The notes below the pieces were generated by a model, which searched no databases, had not been told where the DNA came from, and worked only from the letters and a program-made list of their open reading frames with translations. A stretch of DNA of 64,000 nucleotides from DASXHZ01 sp036488085 (GTDB taxonomy: Bacteria > Acidobacteriota > Thermoanaerobaculia > Gp7-AA8): positions 1-64,000 of the forward strand of contig DASXHZ010000078.1 in assembly GCA_036488085.1 (NCBI GenBank), read 5' to 3'. Of this stretch, positions 38,900 to 46,978 are shown one piece after another (the first letter of the stretch is position 1; each line of letters opens with the position of its first letter). The position numbers were made by a program, and so were the translations under genes.

Positions 38900-40210
38900 A
38901 TGACCTTAGCGAAACATATCGAAACATCGGAACCGAGCGTCAGCGCACTGGACGCAATTAGGTTGCCTCGGCATAGATGGTACTTTTTCAAGGAAGCGTT
39001 CTCCCCGGACATCGTCACTCATGCGATTAAGGAGACGGCATGCAAGCGCGGCGATCTCGTCGTCGATCCCTTTAGCGGGAGCGGCACGACCGTGCTCGCC
39101 GCTGCCCGTAAGGGTTTGTCTGCGCGAGGCTCAGAGGTCAACCCTTTCTTGGCGTTCGTCGCGCATACTAAATTGACCAACCCGCGGGTGGCAGCGTTGG
39201 AATCCCTGACCGATGACATGATTCGATCTGCGCGTAGAGGCAAACGGTCGCCGCTGCAGGGATTCTCTACATTCACGGCGAAAGATGGCGTCGACAAATG
39301 GCTTTTTAACGACTCCGTTCTCCAGGCGTTCACGGGTGGGTGGGGCGCGGCCACGACGATCCCGACACACAGCCGGAGTGTAATCCGGCTCGCCTTGCTG
39401 GGTGCCGCGATGGACACATGCAACGCTGTCCGCGACGGCAAGTGTCTGCGCTATCGGTCCGACTGGCAGGAGTCCACCTTCGACAAGGATGATTTTTGCG
39501 ATGCCTTCGAAGCGCGAATGGTGGCGATTACCGATGATGTAGCGACAGCTCCTGTCGAAGCGGGCCTCGCTAAAATCCGCGTAGGTGATTCGCGAATCGC
39601 CGGTGTATCTGGCGGGAAGCGTTTCAAGCTCTGCGTCATGTCGCCGCCGTACCTGAATTCATTCGACTACACCGATGTCTATCGGCCAGAACTCTTTCTG
39701 GGCGGCTTCGTCAAGGACATGGCGGATTTGCGTCGCCTACGGCTCACTAGCTTGAGGTCGCATGTGCAGGTGAAGTGGTCCGAGCCCCAAGAGCAAAAGT
39801 TCGGTGCACATTTCGACACCGCTTACGACAGCATTACGTCCCGCGCTGAGAAGCTGTGGAACCGGCGCATTCCGATGATGTTGAAGGCCTATTTCGAGGA
39901 CATGCACCGGGTTCTCCGCTCGCTCCGCGACGAGGCAGACGACGGTGCCTCGCTCTGGATTGTGGTCTCGACTTCGGCATACGCCGGTGTCGAGATACCT
40001 GTGGATCTCATCCTTGCCGACGTCGGTTGTCAAGTGGGGTGGGTTCTCAGGGAGGTGCGGACTCTTCGGCATCTCCGCCGGCTTCCGGTTCAGCAGTGGG
40101 GCCAGCTGGCGGCAGCCGCCCTCGGGAAAGTCAGTTCCGAGAGTCGGTCTCACGCGGGGCCGCACCTGCGCGAGAGTTTAATCATTCTGGACGCAACGGT
40201 GCGGAAATAG
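38900..40210 (+). CDS. Site-specific DNA methyltransferase
   Basis: The 436-residue protein has the SAM-binding motif I DPFSGSGTT (about 49-57) and the catalytic motif IV SPPY (about 248, in VMSPPYLNSFDYTD), typical of N4-cytosine or N6-adenine amino-methyltransferases. Motif I precedes motif IV by ~190 residues, leaving room for a target-recognition region between them. ATG 38900 follows the nuclease stop by two bases. It probably protects host DNA from the nuclease or marks self. Confidence 0.85.
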   Translation: MTLAKHIETSEPSVSALDAIRLPRHRWYFFKEAFSPDIVTHAIKETACKRGDLVVDPFSGSGTTVLAAARKGLSARGSEVNPFLAFVAHTKLTNPRVAALESLTDDMIRSARRGKRSPLQGFSTFTAKDGVDKWLFNDSVLQAFTGGWGAATTIPTHSRSVIRLALLGAAMDTCNAVRDGKCLRYRSDWQESTFDKDDFCDAFEARMVAITDDVATAPVEAGLAKIRVGDSRIAGVSGGKRFKLCVMSPPYLNSFDYTDVYRPELFLGGFVKDMADLRRLRLTSLRSHVQVKWSEPQEQKFGAHFDTAYDSITSRAEKLWNRRIPMMLKAYFEDMHRVLRSLRDEADDGASLWIVVSTSAYAGVEIPVDLILADVGCQVGWVLREVRTLRHLRRLPVQQWGQLAAAALGKVSSESRSHAGPHLRESLIILDATVRK

Positions 40211-40225
40211 AGTGAATAATACCCC

Positions 40226-41293
40226 GTGAAACGCAAGCGGACGCACGCAGTCAGCCGTGAAGGCGTCCGACACGTTGGCGCGATCGTCGAGGCTAACAAC
40301 TCGATCTTTCAGGAGATCGACAGTTCTAATGACGTTGGTAACGACGCGTACATCGAATTTGTGGATGACGAAAGCACAACCGGCTGCTGCATTGCCGTTC
40401 AGATAAAGTCGGGTGTTTCATATTTCAACCGTGCCGGTAGGCCGTGCATCAGGGTGGACGCGTCGCATATCGAGTACTGGCGCTCGCATACTCTGCCTGT
40501 CGCTGGCGTTGTCTACGACCCGCGCGAGCGGGTCGCGTATTGGTGCGATATTACGGCTTCGATTTCCGAAGAGCGTAGTGCTCGGACACAGATATCGATT
40601 GATCAAGCATCGGTGTTTTCGACGGCGACGTTTGGCGCCTTCATGACGCATTTCAAAGGCTATCGTGATAGCTACTCACGCGAAGCGAATTTAGGGCGTG
40701 CTCTCCGAGCCTTTGCGGACACCTCGGACGTCGAGCACTGCTGGGATGGACTTCGCTCGCTGTTCTCCTTTCACAGGAACGAGAAGGCGGCCTGGTTCTA
40801 TGTTGTGAATGCGATACGAGTGTTCCGGCACCACGACCTGCTTCCGGAGATGGTATCGATTCTTCGGTATGTCCCCGGTCACGGCGATCTCTTCCTGGGC
40901 GATTGGAACTTCATCGATCGAGATGTCCGCGAATTTGCTCTCCAAGCGATGCGTGCCAGTTTCGGGCGCACCGAAATTGCCACATTGCTATCGGCGGTGG
41001 ACGACGAGAATGGATTCTCACGCGGCAGTGTCGGCCAGGACGTCATGGCGATCGTGAATGTGATACCTGCGCGTGAAGACCATCTCGACGCGATTGCATT
41101 TGATCGGACCGAGCAGGAGACCGTTCGCGTGGTTGCGCTCCAGCTCATGACTTTCGACCCTTTCTTGTACCCAGTTGCGATCGTCAATATCCTACGTCGC
41201 TACCTTACGGTGTTTCCTCAGTCCCATTCGGCGCCGTTCGTGCGCGAGCTGATTCAGTACACGGAAAGCGGAGGCCCGTTCGATGTCTACTAG
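40226..41293 (+). CDS. DUF4365-domain protein
   Basis: A 355-residue protein starting at GTG 40226. Residues ~8-150 match the DUF4365 pattern: EGVRHVGAIVEANNSIFQEI, DVGNDAYIEFVD, VQIKSG (about 58-63), followed by strands and VAYWCDI. DUF4365 is a PD-(D/E)xK-like domain often linked to restriction and defence genes, with D and QxK as candidate catalytic residues. The C-terminal ~200 residues are helical, possibly HEAT-like. It is the last gene of the operon, just before att copy 3. Confidence 0.7.
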   Translation: MKRKRTHAVSREGVRHVGAIVEANNSIFQEIDSSNDVGNDAYIEFVDDESTTGCCIAVQIKSGVSYFNRAGRPCIRVDASHIEYWRSHTLPVAGVVYDPRERVAYWCDITASISEERSARTQISIDQASVFSTATFGAFMTHFKGYRDSYSREANLGRALRAFADTSDVEHCWDGLRSLFSFHRNEKAAWFYVVNAIRVFRHHDLLPEMVSILRYVPGHGDLFLGDWNFIDRDVREFALQAMRASFGRTEIATLLSAVDDENGFSRGSVGQDVMAIVNVIPAREDHLDAIAFDRTEQETVRVVALQLMTFDPFLYPVAIVNILRRYLTVFPQSHSAPFVRELIQYTESGGPFDVY

Positions 41294-41397
41294 GCGATAG
41301 TGGCGACGAGGCGAATCGAGAACGAAATACGGTCCGCCGTCGCCGGTCTGGTCGGCGTCTCTCTCCCGTATACTTATTGATCAGATCGATGCACTTC

Positions 41398-41443
41398 TGG
41401 TAATCCGGTGGTCGGAGGTTCGAGTCCTCCCGCCACAGCCAAA
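41398..41443 (+). repeat. att copy 3 (tRNA-Asn 3' end), right end of island 2
   Basis: TAATCCGGTGGTCGGAGGTT through CACAGCCAAA is nearly identical to the tRNA-Asn 3' end (one visible internal mismatch). It lies 105 bp after the DUF4365 gene and before a minus-strand gene cluster. The flanking ATTTCGCCGCG no longer resembles the island left arms, so it is probably chromosomal. Confidence 0.85.
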
Positions 41444-41462
41444 TTTCGCCGCGTGTCGCCGC

Positions 41463-42647
41463 TCACATGAAGTTCGGCGTATGCAGATCAGAAATCAGCG
41501 CTGCCTGCCCGTCTGTAAAGCCGGCGCTGCGCAGGCGGCGGATGCGTCCTTCGTGCATCGCGACGAGCAACTCTCGGAACGCGTCGTGGCCGAGCGCAAC
41601 GCGCCGCGGGTCGCTTGCGCCCGCGGCATAGATCGTGAGCGCATCCTGCACCGGCGCGGGCACGCCGCCCGTTCCGGCGAGCGTCGCCGCGCGGCGGCGT
41701 ACCGATGTTTCGAGTCGCGAATAGAGCGTCTCGTCGTGAGCGAGGGCGTGGCGCACGTGAGCGAGTCCGAAGTGAACGTGCCGCGCCTCGTCGATCCGCG
41801 CCCGCCTCGCCAGCTCCGCGGTCGCTTCATCGGGCGCGAAGCGCTCGACGTACGCGAGGAGGTCGAGAAAGGTTCCTTCGCCCAGCACCGACAACAGAAA
41901 CGACGCCTCGGCGAAGTCGTCCACCTGAAGCAATGAATGCAACGATCGCGACGTCGTAGCGGATGAGATTGCGGGAAGGGAGCCGGTGGCGTGCGCGCGG
42001 CGCAGGAAGACGTCGATGTGCCGCGACTCGTCCTGCATCTGCGTCGCCAGGAACATCGCCACGCCGACGTACGCCGGATGCAGCCGCGCGATGAAGCGCG
42101 ACGGGACGTAAAGCGCGGAGAGCTCGTTCTCCGCGAGGAACGTCATCACCTGCCGCACTGCGAGCTCGAGCGCCGGCTCGTGCCGCGGAATCGTGCTCCA
42201 AGGGATGTCGCGCGCAGCGCTCCATTGCGCAGCGAGGGCCTGCTCGTACAGCTCCGCCACTTCCGGCGGCGCTACGCGGTCGCGCTCGAGCAGATCGAAT
42301 GGATAGCGCGGGCCGCCCGGCTCGACGACGGAACCGTGCGGCGCGAATCCGGTCGTGGCATCCGCACGCTCGGGCAATTCGTCGGATGACTCCGTGCGCT
42401 GCACGCCGAATCGTCCGCGCTTCAAGAGATGCCGCGTCGTGCCGTTCCCCGCCTCTTCCGCGCCGAGATACTCGTGGCGCTCGGCGCGGCACCACGACGC
42501 GAGATCGACGGACGCCGATCCGCTGCGGGAGAGAATCGCCAGCACGCCGTCGGGCTCGAGCAGCGTCAGCGCAGGCCGCACGAGCGCCAGCAGCCCGCCG
42601 CCGAGTGGGAGGTCGCCACCATCGACTGCGATCGCGGCGGCGGTCAT
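41463..42647 (-). CDS. TusA-like / diiron ferritin-like fusion protein
   Basis: A 394-residue protein. Residues 1-~75 look like a TusA-family domain (LPLGGGLLALVRPALTLLEP, VDLASWCRAERHEYLG) but the usual N-terminal CPxP cysteine is absent. Residues ~130-390 form a ferritin-like four-helix bundle with two E/ExxH half-sites: an upstream Glu (FLAENELSAL) with DESRH, and GEGTF with DEARH. This is an R2-like or oxygenase-type diiron centre. ATG 42647 lies 5 bp after the stop of the upstream PhnD-like gene. The fused thiol-carrier-like domain suggests oxidation of a bound or sulfur-linked substrate. Confidence 0.7.
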   Translation of the reverse strand: MTAAAIAVDGGDLPLGGGLLALVRPALTLLEPDGVLAILSRSGSASVDLASWCRAERHEYLGAEEAGNGTTRHLLKRGRFGVQRTESSDELPERADATTGFAPHGSVVEPGGPRYPFDLLERDRVAPPEVAELYEQALAAQWSAARDIPWSTIPRHEPALELAVRQVMTFLAENELSALYVPSRFIARLHPAYVGVAMFLATQMQDESRHIDVFLRRAHATGSLPAISSATTSRSLHSLLQVDDFAEASFLLSVLGEGTFLDLLAYVERFAPDEATAELARRARIDEARHVHFGLAHVRHALAHDETLYSRLETSVRRRAATLAGTGGVPAPVQDALTIYAAGASDPRRVALGHDAFRELLVAMHEGRIRRLRSAGFTDGQAALISDLHTPNFM

Positions 42648-42651
42648 CGCG

Positions 42652-43446
42652 TTACTCTGCAAGTGCGGCGATGAGACTCTCGTAGCCTTCCTCGCGCGGC
42701 GGCATCCATTCGTGCAGCCCTTCGAGCTCGAGGAGGCGCCGGTGCGCGGGGTTGTCCCACCGCATCCCGAACAGTGAGCGCGTGAAGCTCTCGCGCTTCG
42801 CCGAGGCGAGCGACGGCAGCGCGTCGAACATGCAGTGATCGAAGCCCGGTGTCGTGTACAGCACTTCGATGCGCGCCGGATCGATGTGACCGGCCGCCTG
42901 TTCTAGCACCCAGATCAGATCGCCGACCGCGCCTGCGTCGGCGCGGCCGTCGGCGAGCGCCCGGAGCACGTCGAGCTCGCTCGTGCCGGTGTCGCCGTGT
43001 TTGCCGAGGTCCGTGTCGAACGGGATGACCTGCACGCGCGTGAGATCGACTCCTTCCTGCCGCAGAAAGTGCAGTGGGAGGATGCGCGCCTGCGTCGAGT
43101 CGCGGCTGCCGACGGCGAGCCGCTTGTCATGCAGATCGTGGAGCGACGCGATGCCCGCGTCCGCACGCACGACGATCTTCGCGTGAAAGTCGCGATCGGA
43201 GTCGCGCATTCCGAGCGAGAGGCTCGCGCCTTTCGTGCGCTCCTTCACGCGCACGTGCGCGAGCGGCGTGTTCCAGGCGACGTCGATATGGCCGGCGAGC
43301 AGCGACTCAACCTGCCGTTCGTAATTGGAGAACAACGCAAAGTCCATGGGCGTGCCCGACTCGTTGAAGTAGTCGCGGATACCTTCCCAGATCGTGACGA
43401 CTTTCGGATCGTAGGCGACGGCGCCGAGGAGGATCGTTTCGTTCAT
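42652..43446 (-). CDS. PhnD-like periplasmic-binding-fold protein
   Basis: A 264-residue protein with the two-lobe ligand-binding pattern of PhnD/SsuA-type proteins: LLGAVAYDPKVVTIWEGIRD, LLAGHIDVAWNTPLAHV, VGSRDSTQARILPLHFLRQ, RADAGAVGDLIWV. No signal peptide or lipobox is visible, so it may be cytosolic and act as a sensor or carrier. It is sandwiched between the acyl-CoA dehydrogenase-like gene (7 bp) and the diiron gene (4 bp), in one minus-strand operon. Confidence 0.75.
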   Translation of the reverse strand: MNETILLGAVAYDPKVVTIWEGIRDYFNESGTPMDFALFSNYERQVESLLAGHIDVAWNTPLAHVRVKERTKGASLSLGMRDSDRDFHAKIVVRADAGIASLHDLHDKRLAVGSRDSTQARILPLHFLRQEGVDLTRVQVIPFDTDLGKHGDTGTSELDVLRALADGRADAGAVGDLIWVLEQAAGHIDPARIEVLYTTPGFDHCMFDALPSLASAKRESFTRSLFGMRWDNPAHRRLLELEGLHEWMPPREEGYESLIAALAE

Positions 43447-43453
43447 GCGGTTC

Positions 43454-44620
43454 CTAGAAAAGCGGCAGTCCGGTGAGCGCGCGGCCGATGAAGTCGCGCA
43501 AGTGATCGGCGGTCGGCGCCATCACCCAGCCGGCGCGCGCGTCGCGGAAGAAGCGTTCGACGGCGACCTGTTTCGAGAACGCCGCGCCGCCGCACGCTTT
43601 CATCGCGAGATCGGTTACGTCGGTGGCTGCCTCAATCGAGGAGAGGCGCGATTGCAGGACAAAGAGCGGCGCGGTCTCGGAGCCGCTCTCGATCACGTCC
43701 AGCGTGTAGCCGAGAAGCGCGCGCGATTGCGAGAGGCGCACGCTCATGTCCGCGAGGCGCGCGCGCAGCGTCGGCAGATCGCGCAGCGACGTTCCGTTGT
43801 GCGCGAAGCCGGTGTTCTGCATGTGCTGCGCGGTGCGATCGACGGCGGCGCGGCAGATGCCGTTCGCCATCGCGGCGGTGCCGATCGAGAACCACGGCAG
43901 CACGACCTGCAGCATCGTGTTCGCGCCCTCGCCCTGCGGGCTGATGAGCGAGCCGGCTGCGACGTGGAGCTGCTCGATCGCGACCGGCGACGAGTCGTTG
44001 CCGCGCAGGCCGAGGCCGCGGAAGGTGCCGTTCGTGCGCACGCCGGCGTCACCGCGGCGAATGAGGTAGATGGTCGATTCGAGAGGCGACTCGGCGCCGG
44101 GCCGCTGCGCGCTGGAGACGTATGAGTCGGCGTGATCGGCGGAGGTGACCCATGACTTCGACGCAGAGGTGATGAAGCCGCCGTTGCCGTCCGGTTCGAG
44201 CTGCGACACCGGCGCCCAGAACTGCGACCGCGAGCCGGCTTCTGAGAACGCGAGCGTCGTGAGATGCCGGCCAGCGGCGATCTCGCGAAGGATGGCCTCG
44301 CGTCCGTCGAGCGACGCCGACGAGGCGATCGCCTGCGCCGCTGTGACATGCATGACGTAGATCATCGCCGTAGACGGACAGGCGGTGGCCAGCTCCTCGA
44401 CAACCGCGGCGAAGGTCCGCATCGATTCGCCGGAGCCGCCGGCTTCCGTCGGCACGCAAAGCCCGAGCAGCCCGGCCTCGGCAATCGCCTTCAGGTTGTC
44501 AGCGGGGAATTGTCCCGATTCGTCAACCGACGCAGCTTTGTCGGTCACGATACCGGCTGCCAGCCTGCGGGCGCTGTCGAAGTGCGGACTCTGCTCGTTC
44601 TGAATGTATGGGTGGATCAA
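43454..44620 (-). CDS. Acyl-CoA dehydrogenase-family flavoprotein
   Basis: A 388-residue flavoprotein of normal ACAD length with the N-terminal helical domain, the FAD segment (ITSASKSWVTSADHAD) and a C-terminal helical domain (ACGGAAFSKQVAVERFFRDARAG). The start is set at TTG 44620 (MIHPYIQNEQ) with GGGAGAG upstream; a longer frame to 44800 is poorly protein-like. The glutamate base of true dehydrogenases is not evident, so a DszC/SfnB-like FMN-dependent monooxygenase is possible. With the PhnD-like and TusA-diiron genes it forms an operon, perhaps for an organosulfur or phosphonate compound. Confidence 0.8.
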   Translation of the reverse strand: MIHPYIQNEQSPHFDSARRLAAGIVTDKAASVDESGQFPADNLKAIAEAGLLGLCVPTEAGGSGESMRTFAAVVEELATACPSTAMIYVMHVTAAQAIASSASLDGREAILREIAAGRHLTTLAFSEAGSRSQFWAPVSQLEPDGNGGFITSASKSWVTSADHADSYVSSAQRPGAESPLESTIYLIRRGDAGVRTNGTFRGLGLRGNDSSPVAIEQLHVAAGSLISPQGEGANTMLQVVLPWFSIGTAAMANGICRAAVDRTAQHMQNTGFAHNGTSLRDLPTLRARLADMSVRLSQSRALLGYTLDVIESGSETAPLFVLQSRLSSIEAATDVTDLAMKACGGAAFSKQVAVERFFRDARAGWVMAPTADHLRDFIGRALTGLPLF

Positions 44621-44641
44621 CGGCTCTCCCTTCGCGGACGC

Positions 44642-45330
44642 ATGAGTGCGCGCAGCGCGGACGCGAAGTATATCGACGCGCTTCGATCGGCGCGGAAGTT
44701 GGACGTCGGAAGCGCCAGGTCCTTCGGCGTATGGGCCGGTCCATTTGTCAATCCGGTGATCGGCTGGGACCCGCAGAAGCAGGCTTTCAACTATTACCAA
44801 TACATCAGCAACAACGGTCTCACTGGCGACCCCGGCACCGTGCCAGACGTGGTCTTATGCCGGCGATTCCTCGAACGCCGGTGTGCGGGCCACAGCCGGC
44901 GAGGGATGTTTCGCCTGCCACCGCAACGGCGGGATGAACATGAAACAGCTGAAGGTGCCATGGAACAACTGTCATTCACCCAGCGTCGTCGTTCCGAGCG
45001 CGAACGTGCCGCCGGCGATGGCCAAAGATCCGCTGTTCGTGAACAAAACGACCGCGGACCAGCTCCAGCTCAACATCTTTCAACCGATCATGCAGCGCTT
45101 CGTGTCGCAGCAGGTCGCCGCTTCGATCTCGAACGGGACGGTCACGAACGCCGCGGCGCTGCTCCGGCATCTGATCACGACCACCGTCAACTTCCGGTCG
45201 ACACAGGTGAACTCCCGTCCTTCGGCGTTCCCCCGATGAACGTGCCGGCCACCATGGCTGCCGGTCAATCATTTGGACGGCGGGACCGTCGGCAATTTCC
45301 AGATCACCAACAGAAATCGTCGGGAACTAC
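44642..45330 (+). pseudogene. Decayed cytochrome c-type gene (multiple frameshifts)
   Basis: Protein-like sequence is spread over three frames. MSARSADAKYIDALRSARKL then FGVWAGPFVNPVIGWDP lies in frame 2. After an indel near 44855, frame 3 has YAGDSSNAGVRATAGEGCF and the heme-c motif CFACH, then NNCHSPS and MAKDPLFVNKTTADQLQLNI. After about 45230 the frame shifts again to FGVPPMNVP and then NFQITN. A diheme or cytochrome-like secreted protein is the likely ancestor. Sequencing error is a possible alternative for single shifts. Confidence 0.65.
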
Positions 45331-45386
45331 GGCCGCGCGATAGCGCGGCTGGCGCCGCGCATGAGCGGACGAGACGTCCGCTCCCC
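45331..45386. repeat. 56-bp dispersed palindromic element, copy 1
   Basis: This 56-bp stretch (GGCCGCGCG at the left, GTCCGCTCCCC at the right) matches the reverse complement of the right part of the element at 63452-63531 with five mismatches. It contains the palindrome GAGCGGACG-AGA-CGTCCGCTC. It lies just beyond the 3' end of the minus-strand small gene that ends at 45408. Confidence 0.85.
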
Positions 45387-45407
45387 AATGAAAAGGTTTG
45401 CTGCGGG

Positions 45408-45590
45408 TCAGCGCTTGCGGTCGCCGCGATCGCCGTACCCCGGCTTCGAGACGGTCTTCGCGTGACGCTTGCGGTCCTGGGCGTCCGAGCGGCCGGCGTC
45501 GGTGACTTCCGCGAAGCGTCCCTGCGCGTCGCGGCGGACGTAACGGCGGTCGGCCTTGTGGGGCACGATCAATTCTCTTTTTCCTGTCAT
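45408..45590 (-). CDS. Small basic protein of unknown function
   Basis: A 60-residue hydrophilic protein (MTGKRELIVPHKADRRYVRR, then DAQGRFAEVTDAGRSDAQDR, ending GYGDRGDRKR). Its RYVRRDAQGRF pattern with an Arg/Lys/Gly-rich tail matches short uncharacterised proteins I recall from Acidobacteriota and Bacteroidota. ATG 45590 is preceded by GGAAGGAG, an excellent ribosome-binding site. Disordered and possibly nucleic-acid binding; function unknown. Confidence 0.65.
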   Translation of the reverse strand: MTGKRELIVPHKADRRYVRRDAQGRFAEVTDAGRSDAQDRKRHAKTVSKPGYGDRGDRKR

Positions 45591-45643
45591 TCCGAAATCT
45601 CCTTCCGGTACTGACTTTTGCAACGGAGATACCGTCCGAAAAG

Positions 45644-45675
45644 CCGTCGGGGCGCGTTGGCGCGCGCCCCGACGG
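45644..45675 (-). terminator. Terminator on the minus strand
   Basis: CCGTCGGGGCGCG pairs perfectly with CGCGCCCCGACGG around a short loop. On the minus strand it is followed by CTTTTCGG. It is 40 bp after the stop of the small minus-strand frame at 45716 and upstream of the 60-residue gene. Confidence 0.7.
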
Positions 45676-45715
45676 GTACTGCTGGGTCTACCTGTTTGCT
45701 GCTGGTGCTGCGGGT

Positions 45716-45841
45716 CTACAACTTCGAGGGTGCCGGATGCGTATCGGCGGGGGCATGGGTCGTTGGGGCCGTTGCAGGCTGCGGGTCAGGCGCCGGTTGC
45801 GTGGTCGCAGCCTTCTTCCGCGGCTTGTTGAGGCGCTTCAT
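45716..45841 (-). CDS. Possible small Pro/Ala/Thr-rich protein
   Basis: From ATG 45841 a 41-codon frame reads MKRLNKPRKKAATTQPAPDP then QPATAPTTHAPADTHPAPSK, L, stop. The basic head and Pro/Ala/Thr tail look designed rather than random, and a strong terminator follows. AGGAG directly abuts the ATG, which is too close; GTG 45853 would add four residues and be better spaced. Translation is uncertain. Confidence 0.35.
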   Translation of the reverse strand: MKRLNKPRKKAATTQPAPDPQPATAPTTHAPADTHPAPSKL

Positions 45842-45932
45842 CTCCTGCACGTGCGGAAGAAGGTCAGCGTTCTCCGGTCATCGAAAACCAAGCAGTCGAT
45901 ACCACCATCCCCACCGGAACGGACCCGGGGCT

Positions 45933-46022
45933 CGCGAAAATGTTTCGCGCCGCCGCGAAAGTCTTTCGCGGGCTCGCTGACGGATTTCGCGCCGTCGAAT
46001 GATGTGTTCGCGGCTTCGCGAA
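45933..46022. repeat. Cluster of CGCGAAA/TTTCGCG palindromic words
   Basis: At least three small inverted repeats of the form CGCGAAA-N2/3-TTTCGCG occur in 90 bp (45933-45948, 45954-45970, and the TTCGCGGCTTCGCGAA block at 46008-46022). They lie just past the end of the 46039 gene on the minus strand. They may be a terminator relic or a slippage-grown repeat like those elsewhere in the window. Confidence 0.55.
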
Positions 46023-46038
46023 GGCTGCGAGCGGGGGA

Positions 46039-46971
46039 TCAGCCAAACTCCGCGGGCGAGCATGCCGGCGTCATCCCATCCCGGCTGAGGCGCAATTGCG
46101 CGTAGAACTTGTCCGCGTCTTCTGCCTGCTTTTGCAGCAGCGCCGCGAGAGCCTTCAGTGCCGCCGCCATTTCGTCCGCGGTCGCGGACTTCGGCTCGAG
46201 CAGCGCCGGCGTCGGCTGGATGATCCTTTTCGGGATGCCCCCCCGCGCCGTGAGGTAGTGAAACAGGAAGTCGAACTCGCCCGAGCTCTGGTCCGCTCCC
46301 TCCTCGGGAGCGGTTTCGAGATTATTGACCAGCAACGTCACATGCTTCGATGCCTCTCCGTCGGGTTCCTTAACCAAATCGAGTTTTGTGAACGGACGCG
46401 CACCAGGTGCGTCATTGAGCGGCGTGACCAGCAGCCACGGATACCCGTCTGTCTCCACGGTGATCGAGAACCGCCACGCCGGTTTCTGAGGCTCGGGAAG
46501 CATCCACGTGGCGACGCCGAAGTCGAAGTCGAAGTAGCACGCCGCGCGGCCGCCCATCACGACGTCCGCCGAATATTCGTAGTTTGGATAGTACATTCTA
46601 AGCCCGCTCATGACATTCACTGGCGAACCTGGCGGGGGATCCCCCAGCACGCCCTTTGGAATCCCGTTTCCCACCTGGAGACGGACGCCGGAGAGGATGT
46701 ACCCATTCTTGGTCATGAGCCCGTCGACCGTCAGGTCCACCGCCTTCTGTGCGATCTCGGAGTCGGATCGTTGGACCTCGATCTGAGCGAAGTGAGGATT
46801 GAGGTAATAGAGAAACGGATCCGGATACCCATCGATGGAGATGGAGTCCGCGAGGAAAACAGAGGCATCCGGCAGCACTGCGCGATGCCTCACGCCCGCC
46901 ACCATGCCATTGCGAAAGTGAGTCGAGACGCCCGAAAAGATGACCGTGAGTGAGAACCCTTTGTCGCTCAT
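46039..46971 (-). CDS. Unknown protein encoded with the CHAT gene
   Basis: A 310-residue soluble protein without signal peptide, beginning at ATG 46971 (MSDKGFSLTVIFSGVSTHF), seven bases after the CHAT gene stop. It is beta-rich, with ICDF-like aromatic strands (ACYFDFDFGVATWML) and a helical C-terminus (DEMAAALKALAALLQKQAED). No family is recognised. Being the gene directly after a caspase-like CHAT protease, it is a natural candidate for its substrate or partner. Confidence 0.7.
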   Translation of the reverse strand: MSDKGFSLTVIFSGVSTHFRNGMVAGVRHRAVLPDASVFLADSISIDGYPDPFLYYLNPHFAQIEVQRSDSEIAQKAVDLTVDGLMTKNGYILSGVRLQVGNGIPKGVLGDPPPGSPVNVMSGLRMYYPNYEYSADVVMGGRAACYFDFDFGVATWMLPEPQKPAWRFSITVETDGYPWLLVTPLNDAPGARPFTKLDLVKEPDGEASKHVTLLVNNLETAPEEGADQSSGEFDFLFHYLTARGGIPKRIIQPTPALLEPKSATADEMAAALKALAALLQKQAEDADKFYAQLRLSRDGMTPACSPAEFG

Positions 46972-46978
46972 ACAGCAC

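Noticed and set aside
45737..46105. Plus-strand frame through the CGCGAAA repeat cluster
   Set aside because: It is driven by the repeat, lacks a ribosome-binding site and is Arg/Ser-rich.
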